In this document: positions 53,161 to 62,069 of the stretch, one piece after another
How the letters are laid out: every line of letters starts with the position of its first letter
How positions within the stretch are numbered: position 1 is the stretch's first letter
Made by a program: the position numbers and the translations under genes
IMG/VR virus record: IMGVR_UViG_3300047319_000185
Span: 1 to 64,000 of that record
Reading direction: 5' to 3' (one strand)
DNA: 64,000 bases
Source of the DNA: a virus
Notes under the pieces: generated by a model
The model's database searches: none
What the model saw: only the letters and a program-made list of their open reading frames with translations
What the model was told of the DNA's origin: nothing

Positions 53161-53973
53161 TTATCCAAAGAGGCCACGGTTAAGAGATGCATCCTTACCG
53201 GCCAGTCCAGATTCTTGACGGAACTTTGCATACTCAGCCATAGACATGTTGTTTATATCCTGTGGTGTGTACGTCTTTGATCCCATAGATCCTTCAATTG
53301 GACCTAGTGGAGGATAACCTGTAGTAGATACACCTCTTGGTTGTGCTACCTGCTGTTGTCTTGCCGCAGCCACTTCATCAACAATGGACTGAGTAGCAGC
53401 CTTTGCTTGTGCTATAGCGTTGTCAATCTGTTCCTTAGTCTCACCGGTAATGAAGTTATGGAACTGCGGAGCAATGTCTTCAGCATTTGCAGTAATAGCA
53501 GATGTTCTATAGTCTACAAGTTCATTATATGCTCTTTCCTTGGCAAGAAGTGCACGCTCATTGTCACGCTCTTGTTGGAGTGTGCTAAAGCGATTCTCCC
53601 AAGTATCATTAGTCTCCTTCAGCTTGGCTTCAAGAAGCTGCTTTGCAGACATCTCTTCTTCCTTCTTAGCCTGAAGTGCTGAGTCCTTTTCCTGCTGCTT
53701 ACGCGCGACTTCTGCAAGTTCCTGCGCTCTCTGCTCCTCAATGGTCTTAAGGGACTTCTGAGCTTCTGCCCACTGGTCCTTCAAAGACTTGATATCAGAG
53801 TAGAGCTTGTCCTTCTCTTCCTGTCTTACTCTTGCTAGGTCTGCTTCAGTGAATGTACGTTCACCTGTAGCTCCGTGTGCAAAAGAAGATGGGGAAGGGT
53901 TTGGACTCTGCGCACCATTATCGCTTGGAGACTCAATTGTTGCCGCCAAACCTGGCTGTACTGGAACTGTCAT
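53161..53973 (-). CDS. Capsid scaffold protein, 270 aa
   Basis: A long helical coiled-coil centre (DLARVRQEEKDKLYSDIKSLKDQWAEAQKSLKTIEEQ...) rich in Glu, Lys and Gln, with disordered ends (Pro/Ser-rich at the start, Gly/Tyr-rich at the end). This composition and the position between portal and capsid identify it as the internal scaffold. CAGGAG precedes the ATG. Confidence 0.85.
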   Translation of the reverse strand: MTVPVQPGLAATIESPSDNGAQSPNPSPSSFAHGATGERTFTEADLARVRQEEKDKLYSDIKSLKDQWAEAQKSLKTIEEQRAQELAEVARKQQEKDSALQAKKEEEMSAKQLLEAKLKETNDTWENRFSTLQQERDNERALLAKERAYNELVDYRTSAITANAEDIAPQFHNFITGETKEQIDNAIAQAKAATQSIVDEVAAARQQQVAQPRGVSTTGYPPLGPIEGSMGSKTYTPQDINNMSMAEYAKFRQESGLAGKDASLNRGLFG

Positions 53974-54042
53974 TTTTCTATCTCCTGAGTTTTAACTAGC
54001 CGTTTTCCGAATATGTCCCGAATTAATGTACTTAACGTTATT

Positions 54043-55761
54043 CTAATTGTCGTCTGTAGGTAGCTGGCGTGAACCTAGCTTAGTACCGTATGCGTTGTTA
54101 ACCATCTCTCTTAGAGCATTCATGGAACCTGCTCCATCCAAAGCCTGTAGATTAGGAGTCTGATCAATCTTATCCGGACCATTATCTGTTGGCTTAGGGT
54201 TTCCTTCTGCATCTGTAGCAGGAACTGCATTAGGATCTGCAACAGACCCGTCTTCAGTTGGTAGAAGACCAGTAGACCCGAGAGCGATAGCATCTATCTG
54301 TGTTCTCAGCATACGTAGTGCACCATCACGAATTGCATCTTCATGTAGCTCATCATAGATTTCCTGAAGCTTGTCATCTGGGAACTGTTCTCCCAATTCC
54401 TTCAGTGCTCCTCTACGACTTTCAAGATCCATGTTCATCATGGCTGCGATCTCATTCAGCTTTACAAGCTTGTCGATTGGAAGTGGTGAAGGCCAATCGA
54501 TATCACTGAAGTAGACCAGTGGATCATTAGGATCAATCATCAATGGCTGACCCTCTTGTATAATCCCCTCTGTATCAGGATTATAAAGTAATGCTTCAGG
54601 CTCAAAAATGAATAGAGTTCTAAGAGCTAACTCATTTATCTTTTGTAGTCCCTTACCATATTGTATCTTCTTTAGGTCAAACTTTTGCATTAGTGGCAAA
54701 AACTGCATTGCAAGAGCTACACCAGAAGTATTTGAAATAGCCTGTGACTGTCCAAGAGCAGACTCTGGAACACCTGTCATCTCATGCATACCAATCTTGA
54801 GGGTATGCAAAACTTCAAGTGGCCACTGTAGATCCACACCATTTTCAAGGTTATGGATATCTACGTCCTTGCTACCAATAGACCAAACACGGTTGGTACC
54901 CTTCTCAAGTTGACTTGGCTTTGCGCCAATAACAACTGTGATAGGAGCTGCATGATAGTTTACGATATCAGCAATGTCAGTAGCAGTTTCATTGTACTGA
55001 CGGTTGAGAGTAATAATGTCCTGTACATCGCTCATTCCCCAAGGGGAACCTGATGCAGGATGATTGGCGATATGCACGATAGGAATAACACCTAGTGCAT
55101 TTGGACGCTCATCAATAAGCTCATCATTTACATACTCACGAATGACATCAGAACGAATCAATTCAGTATAAGTATATACGCTTCTTGTACCTTCTGTGTT
55201 TGTTCCCCAGAAACGGTACTTAAGTTTGAACTCCAGAAGTCTGTCACGGTCGTGTGGATGCCAGGTTGGAAAGCAGTAGGCAGAGTTAAGGGGAAGGATA
55301 CGGACTCTTCCAGGATGGAAGTTACCAGCATCATCAGTCCACTCTGATTCGTAGGCTACCTTCAAAAAACAGTCTCCAGAGACACCGCCCTGTTGACCCA
55401 TCTCCCAGGTAACGGCCTTCATATTATTATCCTGCTGCCAAATTCTCTTCAGCAGAGCGGGAATAATGTGGTCATATTCCTTGATGGTATCAAAGGCGAT
55501 GCCTCTGGAGAAACAGAAGTTATTTATATAGTCAGCGAATGACTTGATGTAATTGAAAGTAAGTTGAGGATCACCGAATTCACGTCTGGTTCCCCAGTGG
55601 TGTCCTAGATACCAAGCCCAGTACTCTGCATATCTATTGAGTCTTGGCCCATGCATTTCAAATTCTTCATCGGAAAGCTCTACTAAACCTAGTGGTGATA
55701 TTGCTATCGCTAGGTCTGATGCTGCTGCTCTCATTGACGGAGAAGCGAAACTCATTGACAT
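54043..55761 (-). CDS. Portal protein, 572 aa
   Basis: Twelve-subunit ring for DNA passage. Characteristic segments: RYAEYWAWYLGHHWGTRREFGDPQLTFNYIKSFADYINNFCFSRGIAF near the start, VIPIVHIANHPASGSPWGMSDVQDIITLNRQYNETATDIADIVNYHAAP in the middle, and VPESALGQSQAISNTSGVALAMQFLPLMQKFDLKK. The C-terminal part is acidic and disordered. A start at ATG 55755 would remove two residues. Confidence 0.92.
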   Translation of the reverse strand: MSMSFASPSMRAAASDLAIAISPLGLVELSDEEFEMHGPRLNRYAEYWAWYLGHHWGTRREFGDPQLTFNYIKSFADYINNFCFSRGIAFDTIKEYDHIIPALLKRIWQQDNNMKAVTWEMGQQGGVSGDCFLKVAYESEWTDDAGNFHPGRVRILPLNSAYCFPTWHPHDRDRLLEFKLKYRFWGTNTEGTRSVYTYTELIRSDVIREYVNDELIDERPNALGVIPIVHIANHPASGSPWGMSDVQDIITLNRQYNETATDIADIVNYHAAPITVVIGAKPSQLEKGTNRVWSIGSKDVDIHNLENGVDLQWPLEVLHTLKIGMHEMTGVPESALGQSQAISNTSGVALAMQFLPLMQKFDLKKIQYGKGLQKINELALRTLFIFEPEALLYNPDTEGIIQEGQPLMIDPNDPLVYFSDIDWPSPLPIDKLVKLNEIAAMMNMDLESRRGALKELGEQFPDDKLQEIYDELHEDAIRDGALRMLRTQIDAIALGSTGLLPTEDGSVADPNAVPATDAEGNPKPTDNGPDKIDQTPNLQALDGAGSMNALREMVNNAYGTKLGSRQLPTDDN

Positions 55762-55812
55762 GGGCTATTCTCAATTCTTCGAATTAGTATCTCTTGATCT
55801 ACAGATTACCAC

Positions 55813-55841
55813 ATATTACTTAAGAGATTATGCGGTATCAA
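55813..55841 (-). promoter_or_regulatory. Possible promoter before the portal gene
   Basis: Read on the minus strand: TTGATA (55841-55836), 17 bases, TAATAT (55818-55813). It overlaps the end of the fibre gene. Only the first box is close to consensus, so the call is weak. Confidence 0.35.
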
Positions 55842-58068
55842 ATCTACCTGCTATTAAAATTGCTCCTTGTGAAGTGTTATTTAGAGAAGTAGCTGCCTTA
55901 GTAGCAGCAATATATCCAAGAAGACAAGCCTGACTTCCAATTAGATCCGGATTGGGTGTAAAAATTTCCTGACCAAATGCAGCAGTAGCCAGCGCTAGGG
56001 AACCGTAATCCACCTGCCCGTACTGAATAACAATCTGAGACCCTGAGACTCCTGTAGGAACTTGCCATATTCTATGTATAGCAGCATGACCATTAGCGCT
56101 TAGTGCAGTAATAGTTCCGGCATTATCATAGTTAGCAACATCAATAGTTGTTCTAGTTGCTGATTGAGATGAAGAGTTCTGAGTCACGTATCTAAAAGTG
56201 GCTACAGTTTCAGCAGGATTGGTTACTAGATTGGGAACAACGGTTCCACCTGTAGCAAAGTTTCGTCCTACAGCTACCTGAGTACCGGCTGCCTTATTAA
56301 TATTTAGGTTAGCCCCATTGAAAGTAATCTGATTACCAGATACTGAGAAAGATCCTAAGTTAATAAATAAGCCAAATAGAGTGTCAGTAGAGTAGTCCAG
56401 AACTATTGGTGCACACATAATATTGTATAAGTTTCCAGTACCTGTAGCAGACCAAGTCACTCCTAGTTGCACATTAGATCTACGCTGGGAACCACTCAAA
56501 GCTGTAGTCTGAGAATGTATAACGCCACTGCTATCTGCATACCAATAGTTAACAACTTGTGGAGTCTGCAAACCACTAAGTGTAATGGTCTGAGCACTTA
56601 TATTAACAAGTGTCACAGCTGGATTAGCCGGATCTGTTGTGTAGTCAGCGATATAACCAACGGCGGCAGTAATATCAAACGCATTAAGAATACCGCCATT
56701 CTGCGTCATTACTCCACCACTTATAGTTCCACTACTAACAGTGACTGGGCGAATACCCCATGCCGCTGCTGATCCGGAAGAGGCTACTATACTCTTGCCA
56801 AAATTAGCTGTGCTAGAAACTGCTACACCAGTTATCTTGGATACGGTTGGATTAGGATATGTACCTGTTAAATCTCCCCCAGCACTTCCTGTTGGAGGAA
56901 GAACAGTAGGCAACTGACCAAATGCCATAGCGTCTGTAGCTAGTGTTGCATTAGCCAGAGATGTAATCTTATGGCTGTTCATAGATACGTTTGCTGCTGG
57001 TGCACTTACCAGATCAAGAGTAGGCATAGCATGGACGTGACCAGCATCAGCTACTTGTCCAACTGCTCCTGCTGCTTGGGTTCCTAAAGGCGCTATATTG
57101 CCCGCTGTGACGTTTACATTGTCTTGGGCAGCAGAACCTAGCCCTAGGGCTGTACGGGCCGCAGATGACGTTGTAGAGGCTGTTCCACCCTGGTTAAGAG
57201 GAAGGGGTGAAGCAAGGTGAGTGCCTACTACAGTAGGAAGCACATTAGTACCTGCTAAGTCTCCAGCAAGTTCAATAGTTCCTGTAGTAGAAGTAGTAGC
57301 CCCAGGAAGATTACTTGGATCAACAGGTATTTCCAAACTTATAGTATTACCTACTTGGCGTAGGCCTAGACCTATATTTACCAGACCAGGAGAAGAAAAC
57401 TGAGTCCAGCTAATAGCAGTGGTTCCTACTGTATACGGTGGAGTTCCTACTACTACCCAGCCTGATCCTTTATTAGCTGTTCCATTGTTGATAAACGCTG
57501 CTGCTGCATTAACTTCAGCAGACTGATCCATATCAGTTGCACGAGTAAGAATATAAGGAATACCAACGGTTCCCAAAGTTGTCAGGGTGTAGATACCATT
57601 ATTGGCTGAGGCCACTTCATTCTTTACCATAACTCGATCGTTAAGAAGAACGGTATAGCCATCAATAACAAGAACGCCAACAGCAGTAGCTGTAAGAGTA
57701 GCTCCTACACCTAGTGTTCCGTTGACATACACATTAGTAGGCAGAGCTGAAAGCGTGCCTACTGCCACAGAATTCTTTACGGAGATACCTGCGGAGATAC
57801 CATCAGCATATCCCTTGGAGGCAGCATCTACTCCACTGATAGGAGAAGGTACGATGATTCGATCAGTAAAAGTCTTGGCTCCCGCAATATTCTGGTTAGT
57901 AGTAAGGTCCACATAGTTCTGGGTAATACTTCCAGTGCCTCCCTGGACAACAGGAAGAGGTGCACTTAGACTTGTGCTTTGTACTAATGGGTTGGGATAA
58001 GCTCCCATAAGGTCCCCACTGGCAGAGCCTGTAGGAGCACCTCCCCCGAAGCTTCCTCTAGATGCCAT
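55828..58068 (-). CDS. Head or tail fibre with GGDLTGTYPNP-type repeats, 746 aa
   Basis: Contains the repeats GSASGDLMGAYPNP (residues about 15-28) and GSAGGDLTGTYPNPTVSKI, and similar NLPGATTSTTGTIELAGDLAGT segments. The repeats and the DAASKGYAD-x-S segment are typical of phage fibre shafts and collar proteins. The C-terminal 300 residues are beta-rich. It lies directly upstream of portal, between head genes, so it may be a head fibre rather than a tail fibre. Confidence 0.75.
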   Translation of the reverse strand: MASRGSFGGGAPTGSASGDLMGAYPNPLVQSTSLSAPLPVVQGGTGSITQNYVDLTTNQNIAGAKTFTDRIIVPSPISGVDAASKGYADGISAGISVKNSVAVGTLSALPTNVYVNGTLGVGATLTATAVGVLVIDGYTVLLNDRVMVKNEVASANNGIYTLTTLGTVGIPYILTRATDMDQSAEVNAAAAFINNGTANKGSGWVVVGTPPYTVGTTAISWTQFSSPGLVNIGLGLRQVGNTISLEIPVDPSNLPGATTSTTGTIELAGDLAGTNVLPTVVGTHLASPLPLNQGGTASTTSSAARTALGLGSAAQDNVNVTAGNIAPLGTQAAGAVGQVADAGHVHAMPTLDLVSAPAANVSMNSHKITSLANATLATDAMAFGQLPTVLPPTGSAGGDLTGTYPNPTVSKITGVAVSSTANFGKSIVASSGSAAAWGIRPVTVSSGTISGGVMTQNGGILNAFDITAAVGYIADYTTDPANPAVTLVNISAQTITLSGLQTPQVVNYWYADSSGVIHSQTTALSGSQRRSNVQLGVTWSATGTGNLYNIMCAPIVLDYSTDTLFGLFINLGSFSVSGNQITFNGANLNINKAAGTQVAVGRNFATGGTVVPNLVTNPAETVATFRYVTQNSSSQSATRTTIDVANYDNAGTITALSANGHAAIHRIWQVPTGVSGSQIVIQYGQVDYGSLALATAAFGQEIFTPNPDLIGSQACLLGYIAATKAATSLNNTSQGAILIAGRFDTA

Positions 58069-58367
58069 TAGACACCAGCTTGTACAGTGAACGCAGCATT
58101 TGCAGCAGTAATGATCTTTACTACTGTATTGGATGTTGTAGCTATTGCTGGCTCTGGTGGAAGCTTAGGATTTACAGCATCAAGAAAACTCTGTGTAGGT
58201 ACGAAGAAACATTCGTCTCCAGCAATAGTAGGGTCTACTCCGTCAAAACGGACCCACATATCTCCAGAACTTCTGTTAATAACTTCTATGTTGTGATACC
58301 AGTTGGCAAATGTAACTGTTGTTACTGCTGCACCTACTGTAGTACCGCTTGTAATATGAATAGCCAT
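58068..58367 (-). CDS. Small beta-rich virion protein, 99 aa
   Basis: The segment FANWYHNIEVINRSSGDMWVRFDGVDPTIAGDECFFV is shared in outline with the genes at 58434 and 58998 (a hydrophobic strand, then a W-x-R-x-DG pattern, and a final TVVKIITAANAAFTV strand). It probably decorates the head. The gap of 66 bases before it holds only a partial inverted repeat. Confidence 0.65.
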   Translation of the reverse strand: MAIHITSGTTVGAAVTTVTFANWYHNIEVINRSSGDMWVRFDGVDPTIAGDECFFVPTQSFLDAVNPKLPPEPAIATTSNTVVKIITAANAAFTVQAGV

Positions 58368-58433
58368 TTGGCTCTCCCAGTATTTGAGGGATGGGTGAGG
58401 AGAGTCCGGGTAGTAGTATGGAGATATTACTTA

Positions 58434-58757
58434 TTATGATGCGTATACAGTGAAAGGAATCGCTGTATCTGAGATTAGAAGAACGGATGTTCCGTTGACA
58501 CTTCTGGTAATAGGTTCCTGGGACAGTATTCCATTAGGGAAGGTAACAGCCTGCCCAGGAAGAACAGGATAGTTGTCGTCAGAGTTACTTGGTGTCAGTG
58601 AAGCAAAGACAACTGGAGCTATACCGTCAGTTCTCAACCAGATAGTTCCAGTAGTTCCTCTGTGAATAACAGTGATATTGGCAAAGTACTGAGGAAAATT
58701 GACAGGATAAACCGTGTTAATTGTCAGAGTATCTGAATGTGCTCTACTTGCAGCCAT
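58434..58757 (-). CDS. Small beta-rich virion protein, 107 aa
   Basis: Shows FANITVIHRGTTGTIWLRTDGIAPVVFASL, matching the pattern of the neighbour at 58068, and ends with SVLLISDTAIPFTVYAS. The two are probably diverged copies from tandem duplication. A role as decoration or fibre base is inferred. Confidence 0.65.
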   Translation of the reverse strand: MAASRAHSDTLTINTVYPVNFPQYFANITVIHRGTTGTIWLRTDGIAPVVFASLTPSNSDDNYPVLPGQAVTFPNGILSQEPITRSVNGTSVLLISDTAIPFTVYAS

Positions 58758-58764
58758 TGGTTTC

Positions 58765-58989
58765 CTATCTCATATTTACCACAGAAGTGGTTTGGTCTAC
58801 TGGATACTTTACTTGCACATCACTTCTAGAAGGTAACTCTCCTCCGCTGTACCCAAGTCTGTTTAGTAACTGGTTCCGCTCTTGAATATCGGCAGAGTTC
58901 TGACCGGGAATAGGAGTGAGCATATAGTCACCACGATTCCCGGTCAGTTCTGAGTAAGCGTCGGTACGTCTGTCACGAAATACCGTCAT
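58765..58989 (-). CDS. Hypothetical protein, 74 aa
   Basis: A small charged protein (MTVFRDRRTDAYSELTGNRGDYML...). It lies between two of the three related small virion genes. No family was recognised. Confidence 0.6.
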   Translation of the reverse strand: MTVFRDRRTDAYSELTGNRGDYMLTPIPGQNSADIQERNQLLNRLGYSGGELPSRSDVQVKYPVDQTTSVVNMR

Positions 58990-58997
58990 GTTAATCC

Positions 58998-59366
58998 TTA
59001 ACCTAGAACTGGGGAAGTTCCAGCACTTAGCGCTAGAGTAAGAACAACATTTGCAGTTGAAGAAGTAGCAATGACACTGATAGGTGTGCTGGCGGCGCTG
59101 AACACTGGAACAGCAGACGGATCAGTAGCAAGAGGAGTTGTAGTTGTCAACTCCGGACGGGCAACACGGTTACGGATGTATGTTGTTGCGCCGATTGGGC
59201 AGGATACAGAATCAACACCTGTGGTTACAGCAGTTCCAGATGTTGATACGAATACAGGCACAGTAGCTGCTGCTGGAACAGTTACAGCAATAAAGGGTGC
59301 CCAGGAAGTAAGCGTTGTAGTAGCTGCGGAAGTTCCAGCAGTTACAATTGTTGAGTAAACAGCCAT
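58998..59366 (-). CDS. Small beta-rich virion protein, 122 aa
   Basis: Thr/Ala/Val-rich, with AVTVPAAATVPVFVSTSGTAV and a final ISVIATSSTANVVLTLALSAG strand. It has the same layout as the genes at 58068 and 58434, but is more diverged. Probably a virion surface protein. Confidence 0.6.
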   Translation of the reverse strand: MAVYSTIVTAGTSAATTTLTSWAPFIAVTVPAAATVPVFVSTSGTAVTTGVDSVSCPIGATTYIRNRVARPELTTTTPLATDPSAVPVFSAASTPISVIATSSTANVVLTLALSAGTSPVLG

Positions 59367-59385
59367 TAGTTAATCCAATCGATAA

Positions 59386-59661
59386 TTACTTGGTGGCTGT
59401 CTTGTCCACTGCATCAGCAGCAGCATTAACAACCTTGTCAGCTACGTTCACGTCAGAACGTAGAGTGTCAGCAACTGCCTCTACCTTTACAGCAGCGGCA
59501 TGAATATCAGAAGCAACAGCAGTCTTTACAATCTCCTCAACAGGAGCCTGATGAACATGCTCAAGGACAGACTGTAGATGAGTAAGAAGAACGTGTAGAT
59601 CACCCTCCACCTTATTCTTCACATCGACTAGCTTTGCCTCTACGTCAGTAAATACACTCAT
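59386..59661 (-). CDS. Amphipathic helical protein, 91 aa
   Basis: Regular helical repeats of Val, Ala, Asp and Lys (VEAKLVDVKNKVEGDLHVLLTHLQSVLEHV...ADKVVNAAADAVDKTATK). It looks like an apolipoprotein-like or phasin-like helix bundle. The ATG at 59661 has AAAGGA upstream. A virion or membrane-associated role is possible; not identified. Confidence 0.6.
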   Translation of the reverse strand: MSVFTDVEAKLVDVKNKVEGDLHVLLTHLQSVLEHVHQAPVEEIVKTAVASDIHAAAVKVEAVADTLRSDVNVADKVVNAAADAVDKTATK

Positions 59662-59672
59662 TTTATTTTCCT

Positions 59673-59879
59673 TTAGTTTCTTGCTACTGCCGCATTTGCG
59701 GAGTAGACAGCGCTTTCTAGGTGTGTGATGGCAAGAGACTTGTCTCTGCCTTCTGGTAACACGCTGTTCAACCATAGTGCATACTCTCTGGCCTTACCAC
59801 GAATCTCTTCGTACAAGGCAGCAGTCTCAGGTGTGGAAGCGTGAAAAGTGAATCGGTTAGTTAGATCGTTGATATCCAT
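59673..59879 (-). CDS. Acb2/Tad1-like hairpin protein (putative cyclic-nucleotide sponge), 68 aa
   Basis: The pattern DLTNRFTFHASTPETAALYEEIRGKAREYALWL...LPEGRDKSLAITHLESAVYSANAAVARN matches the small phage hairpin family named for Acb2 and Tad1, proteins that bind immune signalling nucleotides (CBASS cyclic dinucleotides or Thoeris gcADPR). Two helices with the conserved R-x-KSLAIT-x-LE-x-AV-x-x-ANAAVARN motif are seen. AAGGA precedes ATG 59879. A longer reading starting at 59990 is rejected. It sits among late head genes. Binding specificity cannot be told from sequence. Confidence 0.8.
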   Translation of the reverse strand: MDINDLTNRFTFHASTPETAALYEEIRGKAREYALWLNSVLPEGRDKSLAITHLESAVYSANAAVARN

Positions 59880-59901
59880 ATAGTATTCCTTATAAAGTTT
59901 C

Positions 59902-60339
59902 TTAATTTGAGACGATTGCTGAGTGCAATCTTTCGTATCTTCCGCCAGAACGGGTAACCTCTTCAAAGCGGCGAGTAGCATTGGTGTCAACGTTTACTCC
60001 ATGCATGAACTCTCCGGTCATACCAACAGAGTCAATCCAAGCAGCAGAACCTACGTGAGCACGTGCGCGCATTGTCTCAGCGGCAGGCTTCTCGAATACA
60101 TTCATATTGTGGTTAGGGCGACCAGGAGCGGTACGGTAACCCTGCATAGCACCTAGCTGGAAATCACTAGGAACATCGGTATCAGTAGCAATACCTTCCT
60201 CAAAACGCAGCGGTCCACGACGCTCAGGATTAGAAGCACCCTTTGCCTCATAGTTGACTGCCCCACGGTCTCTTTCTGGGAATCTAGGAGCAGGGGCTAG
60301 CTGAACAGCACGTCCTGCTTCCTGGTACATTTCTGCCAT
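59902..60339 (-). CDS. Hypothetical head-operon protein, 145 aa
   Basis: Arg, Pro and Gly-rich, probably largely disordered (PAPRFPERDRGAVNYEAKGASNPERRGPLRFEEG), with a C-terminal structured part (AAWIDSVGMTGEFMHGVNVDTNATRRFEEVTRSG). It may be a capsid-associated or internal protein. Unknown. Confidence 0.6.
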   Translation of the reverse strand: MAEMYQEAGRAVQLAPAPRFPERDRGAVNYEAKGASNPERRGPLRFEEGIATDTDVPSDFQLGAMQGYRTAPGRPNHNMNVFEKPAAETMRARAHVGSAAWIDSVGMTGEFMHGVNVDTNATRRFEEVTRSGGRYERLHSAIVSN

Positions 60340-60391
60340 ATTATTTCCTTAAGTTTATAGACGTCTATTACATATAATACCCTATAATCGG

Positions 60392-61966
60392 CTAACTACG
60401 TCTTCTATCATAGAATACATTGTTGCTGATCTCTATCTCCTCAGAAACAGACTCTGGAATAACGCTCAGGGCAATAGCCAAAGAGTCACAGTAATCATCA
60501 TGAGCGTTGGCTTCCTTAGGTGCTTCAGCCAGCATATAGGGTCCTTCAAACTTCACCTGAAGGTCAGACATCTGCTGAACAAAGTTTCTATATGTACGAA
60601 GACTTCTGGTCTTAGCATGGGCTGGCCAACCGATCTTTCCACGATCTATCATCTCTCGCAGATACTTCCAGCGATCTGACTGTGCAGGACGCATAGAGGA
60701 TACATCGATAATATCTATATGAGGCAATAATACTCTTAATCTGGAAATGAATAGATCACCCATACCACCAGAGTCCACACCGATAGCCCACACATTGTAT
60801 TTGGATACGAATTCCACAATACGATGATACTGTGCTTCCCAGTCCTGTCCCTGTAAGTCAAGCCAGTTCAGTACTCTTGCATTGAAGTATCCGAATTCAT
60901 CACGTCTTTCCCAGTCCACGAAGACAGCAGTAACAATAGTGCTGTCAATCTTTCGTGCAGGATCAATTCCAATAATGACTGGAGTAGTGTAATAAGCCTT
61001 AACAGTCTCCATAGACTTGTCCCCCAGTTCCTCCAATCTCTCGGAGGTGGTGAACATTCCCTGGGAAAGAAGCCACATGAGACGATAGGACAACTTGAAC
61101 TCGTCTGAGTCGTAACCCATACGAAGCATGTCACCGGCTACGTGCTTCTCATACTTACTGTTCCACTTTCCTACTTCTCTGAAGTCTGCTTCAAAATGAT
61201 TCATTCTGGCAGCACGCTTCACACCGTTGCGCTTGTTCATAGAGATTTCTCTATAGAAGACACCCTTCTCATAAGTAGGTGTGCCTGTCATAACAAAGGT
61301 TCCACGAGTAGACGCCAGCATAGGACGAATAGACTTGTCCACAACCTTCTGATCAGCTACCTGCGCCTCATCAAGCAGAGCAATGTGATAAGTCTTTCCT
61401 TCAATAGAAGCTCTTGGGTGAGCAGTCTGGCGACGTACAAGAGAGCCGCACTTCTCTAACTTAATCTCAGCACCACGACCCTTTATCTGTTCTCCCAGAT
61501 CATTGAGAATACCTTGTGCTCTTTCAGAGGTAAGCATGGAGACTATTCGAGAGAACAAGGTCTTGGCCATGTCATCAACTGGTGCGAATGCTCCTACCCA
61601 GACTCCTTCCTTGAAGGAATCCAGCAGGGTGTTGAAAGGGTCTACCTTGGCCAGTCTGGGAAGCATGATCATAAGAGTAGCAATTGTTGCTGATACTGTT
61701 TCCGTCTTACCGCTCTGTCTACTGAATAGAGCAGTGATAGTAGCTCCATCATTGATAATTACTGATTCCATGAGGCGCGCAGCAAAAGGTCTTTGATAGC
61801 CATATAGCGGGTGCCCGGATAGTTGATCAGCAAACACCATAAGACGTTCTACTACTGCATCCACAAATGCTTGGGATTGAGGGTCCAGCTCTATCTTGGT
61901 AGCTTCTAGCGCTTCTCGTTCTTCTTTACTCAGTTCATCCAAGTACTCTTCTTGCAGAATAGTCAT
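60392..61966 (-). CDS. terL: Terminase large subunit, 524 aa
   Basis: Packaging motor and nuclease. The ATPase domain has a P-loop SRQSGKTET (82-90), Walker B ALLDEAQ and motif III GTPT. The nuclease domain has GIDPARKIDST, AIGVDSGGMG and HDDYCDSLAIAL, the acidic residues of the RNase H fold. It is the first gene of the head operon, following a shared promoter region. No small terminase subunit was recognised nearby. Confidence 0.93.
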   Translation of the reverse strand: MTILQEEYLDELSKEEREALEATKIELDPQSQAFVDAVVERLMVFADQLSGHPLYGYQRPFAARLMESVIINDGATITALFSRQSGKTETVSATIATLMIMLPRLAKVDPFNTLLDSFKEGVWVGAFAPVDDMAKTLFSRIVSMLTSERAQGILNDLGEQIKGRGAEIKLEKCGSLVRRQTAHPRASIEGKTYHIALLDEAQVADQKVVDKSIRPMLASTRGTFVMTGTPTYEKGVFYREISMNKRNGVKRAARMNHFEADFREVGKWNSKYEKHVAGDMLRMGYDSDEFKLSYRLMWLLSQGMFTTSERLEELGDKSMETVKAYYTTPVIIGIDPARKIDSTIVTAVFVDWERRDEFGYFNARVLNWLDLQGQDWEAQYHRIVEFVSKYNVWAIGVDSGGMGDLFISRLRVLLPHIDIIDVSSMRPAQSDRWKYLREMIDRGKIGWPAHAKTRSLRTYRNFVQQMSDLQVKFEGPYMLAEAPKEANAHDDYCDSLAIALSVIPESVSEEIEISNNVFYDRRRS

Positions 61967-61992
61967 ATAGTTCTCCTGATTAGTTTCTCGTA

Positions 61993-62021
61993 ATTACATT
62001 TTACCTGAGTTGACAAACCAA
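61993..62021 (-). promoter_or_regulatory. Possible promoter of the head operon
   Basis: On the minus strand: TTGGTT (62021-62016), 17 bases, TGTAAT (61998-61993). It overlaps the plus-strand promoter. The leader GAGAAACTAA-NNN-GGAGAA (61980-61989 and following) matches that of the tail operon. Confidence 0.4.
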
Positions 62022-62039
62022 GAGGTACGGATGTAGAGT
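62010..62039 (+). promoter_or_regulatory. Sigma-70-like promoter of the membrane-protein gene
   Basis: TTGACA (62010-62015), an 18-base spacer, then TAGAGT (62034-62039). It drives the plus-strand gene at 62070. Confidence 0.65.
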
Positions 62040-62069
62040 TTGAGTACCACACCAACTAAGGAGATACTG

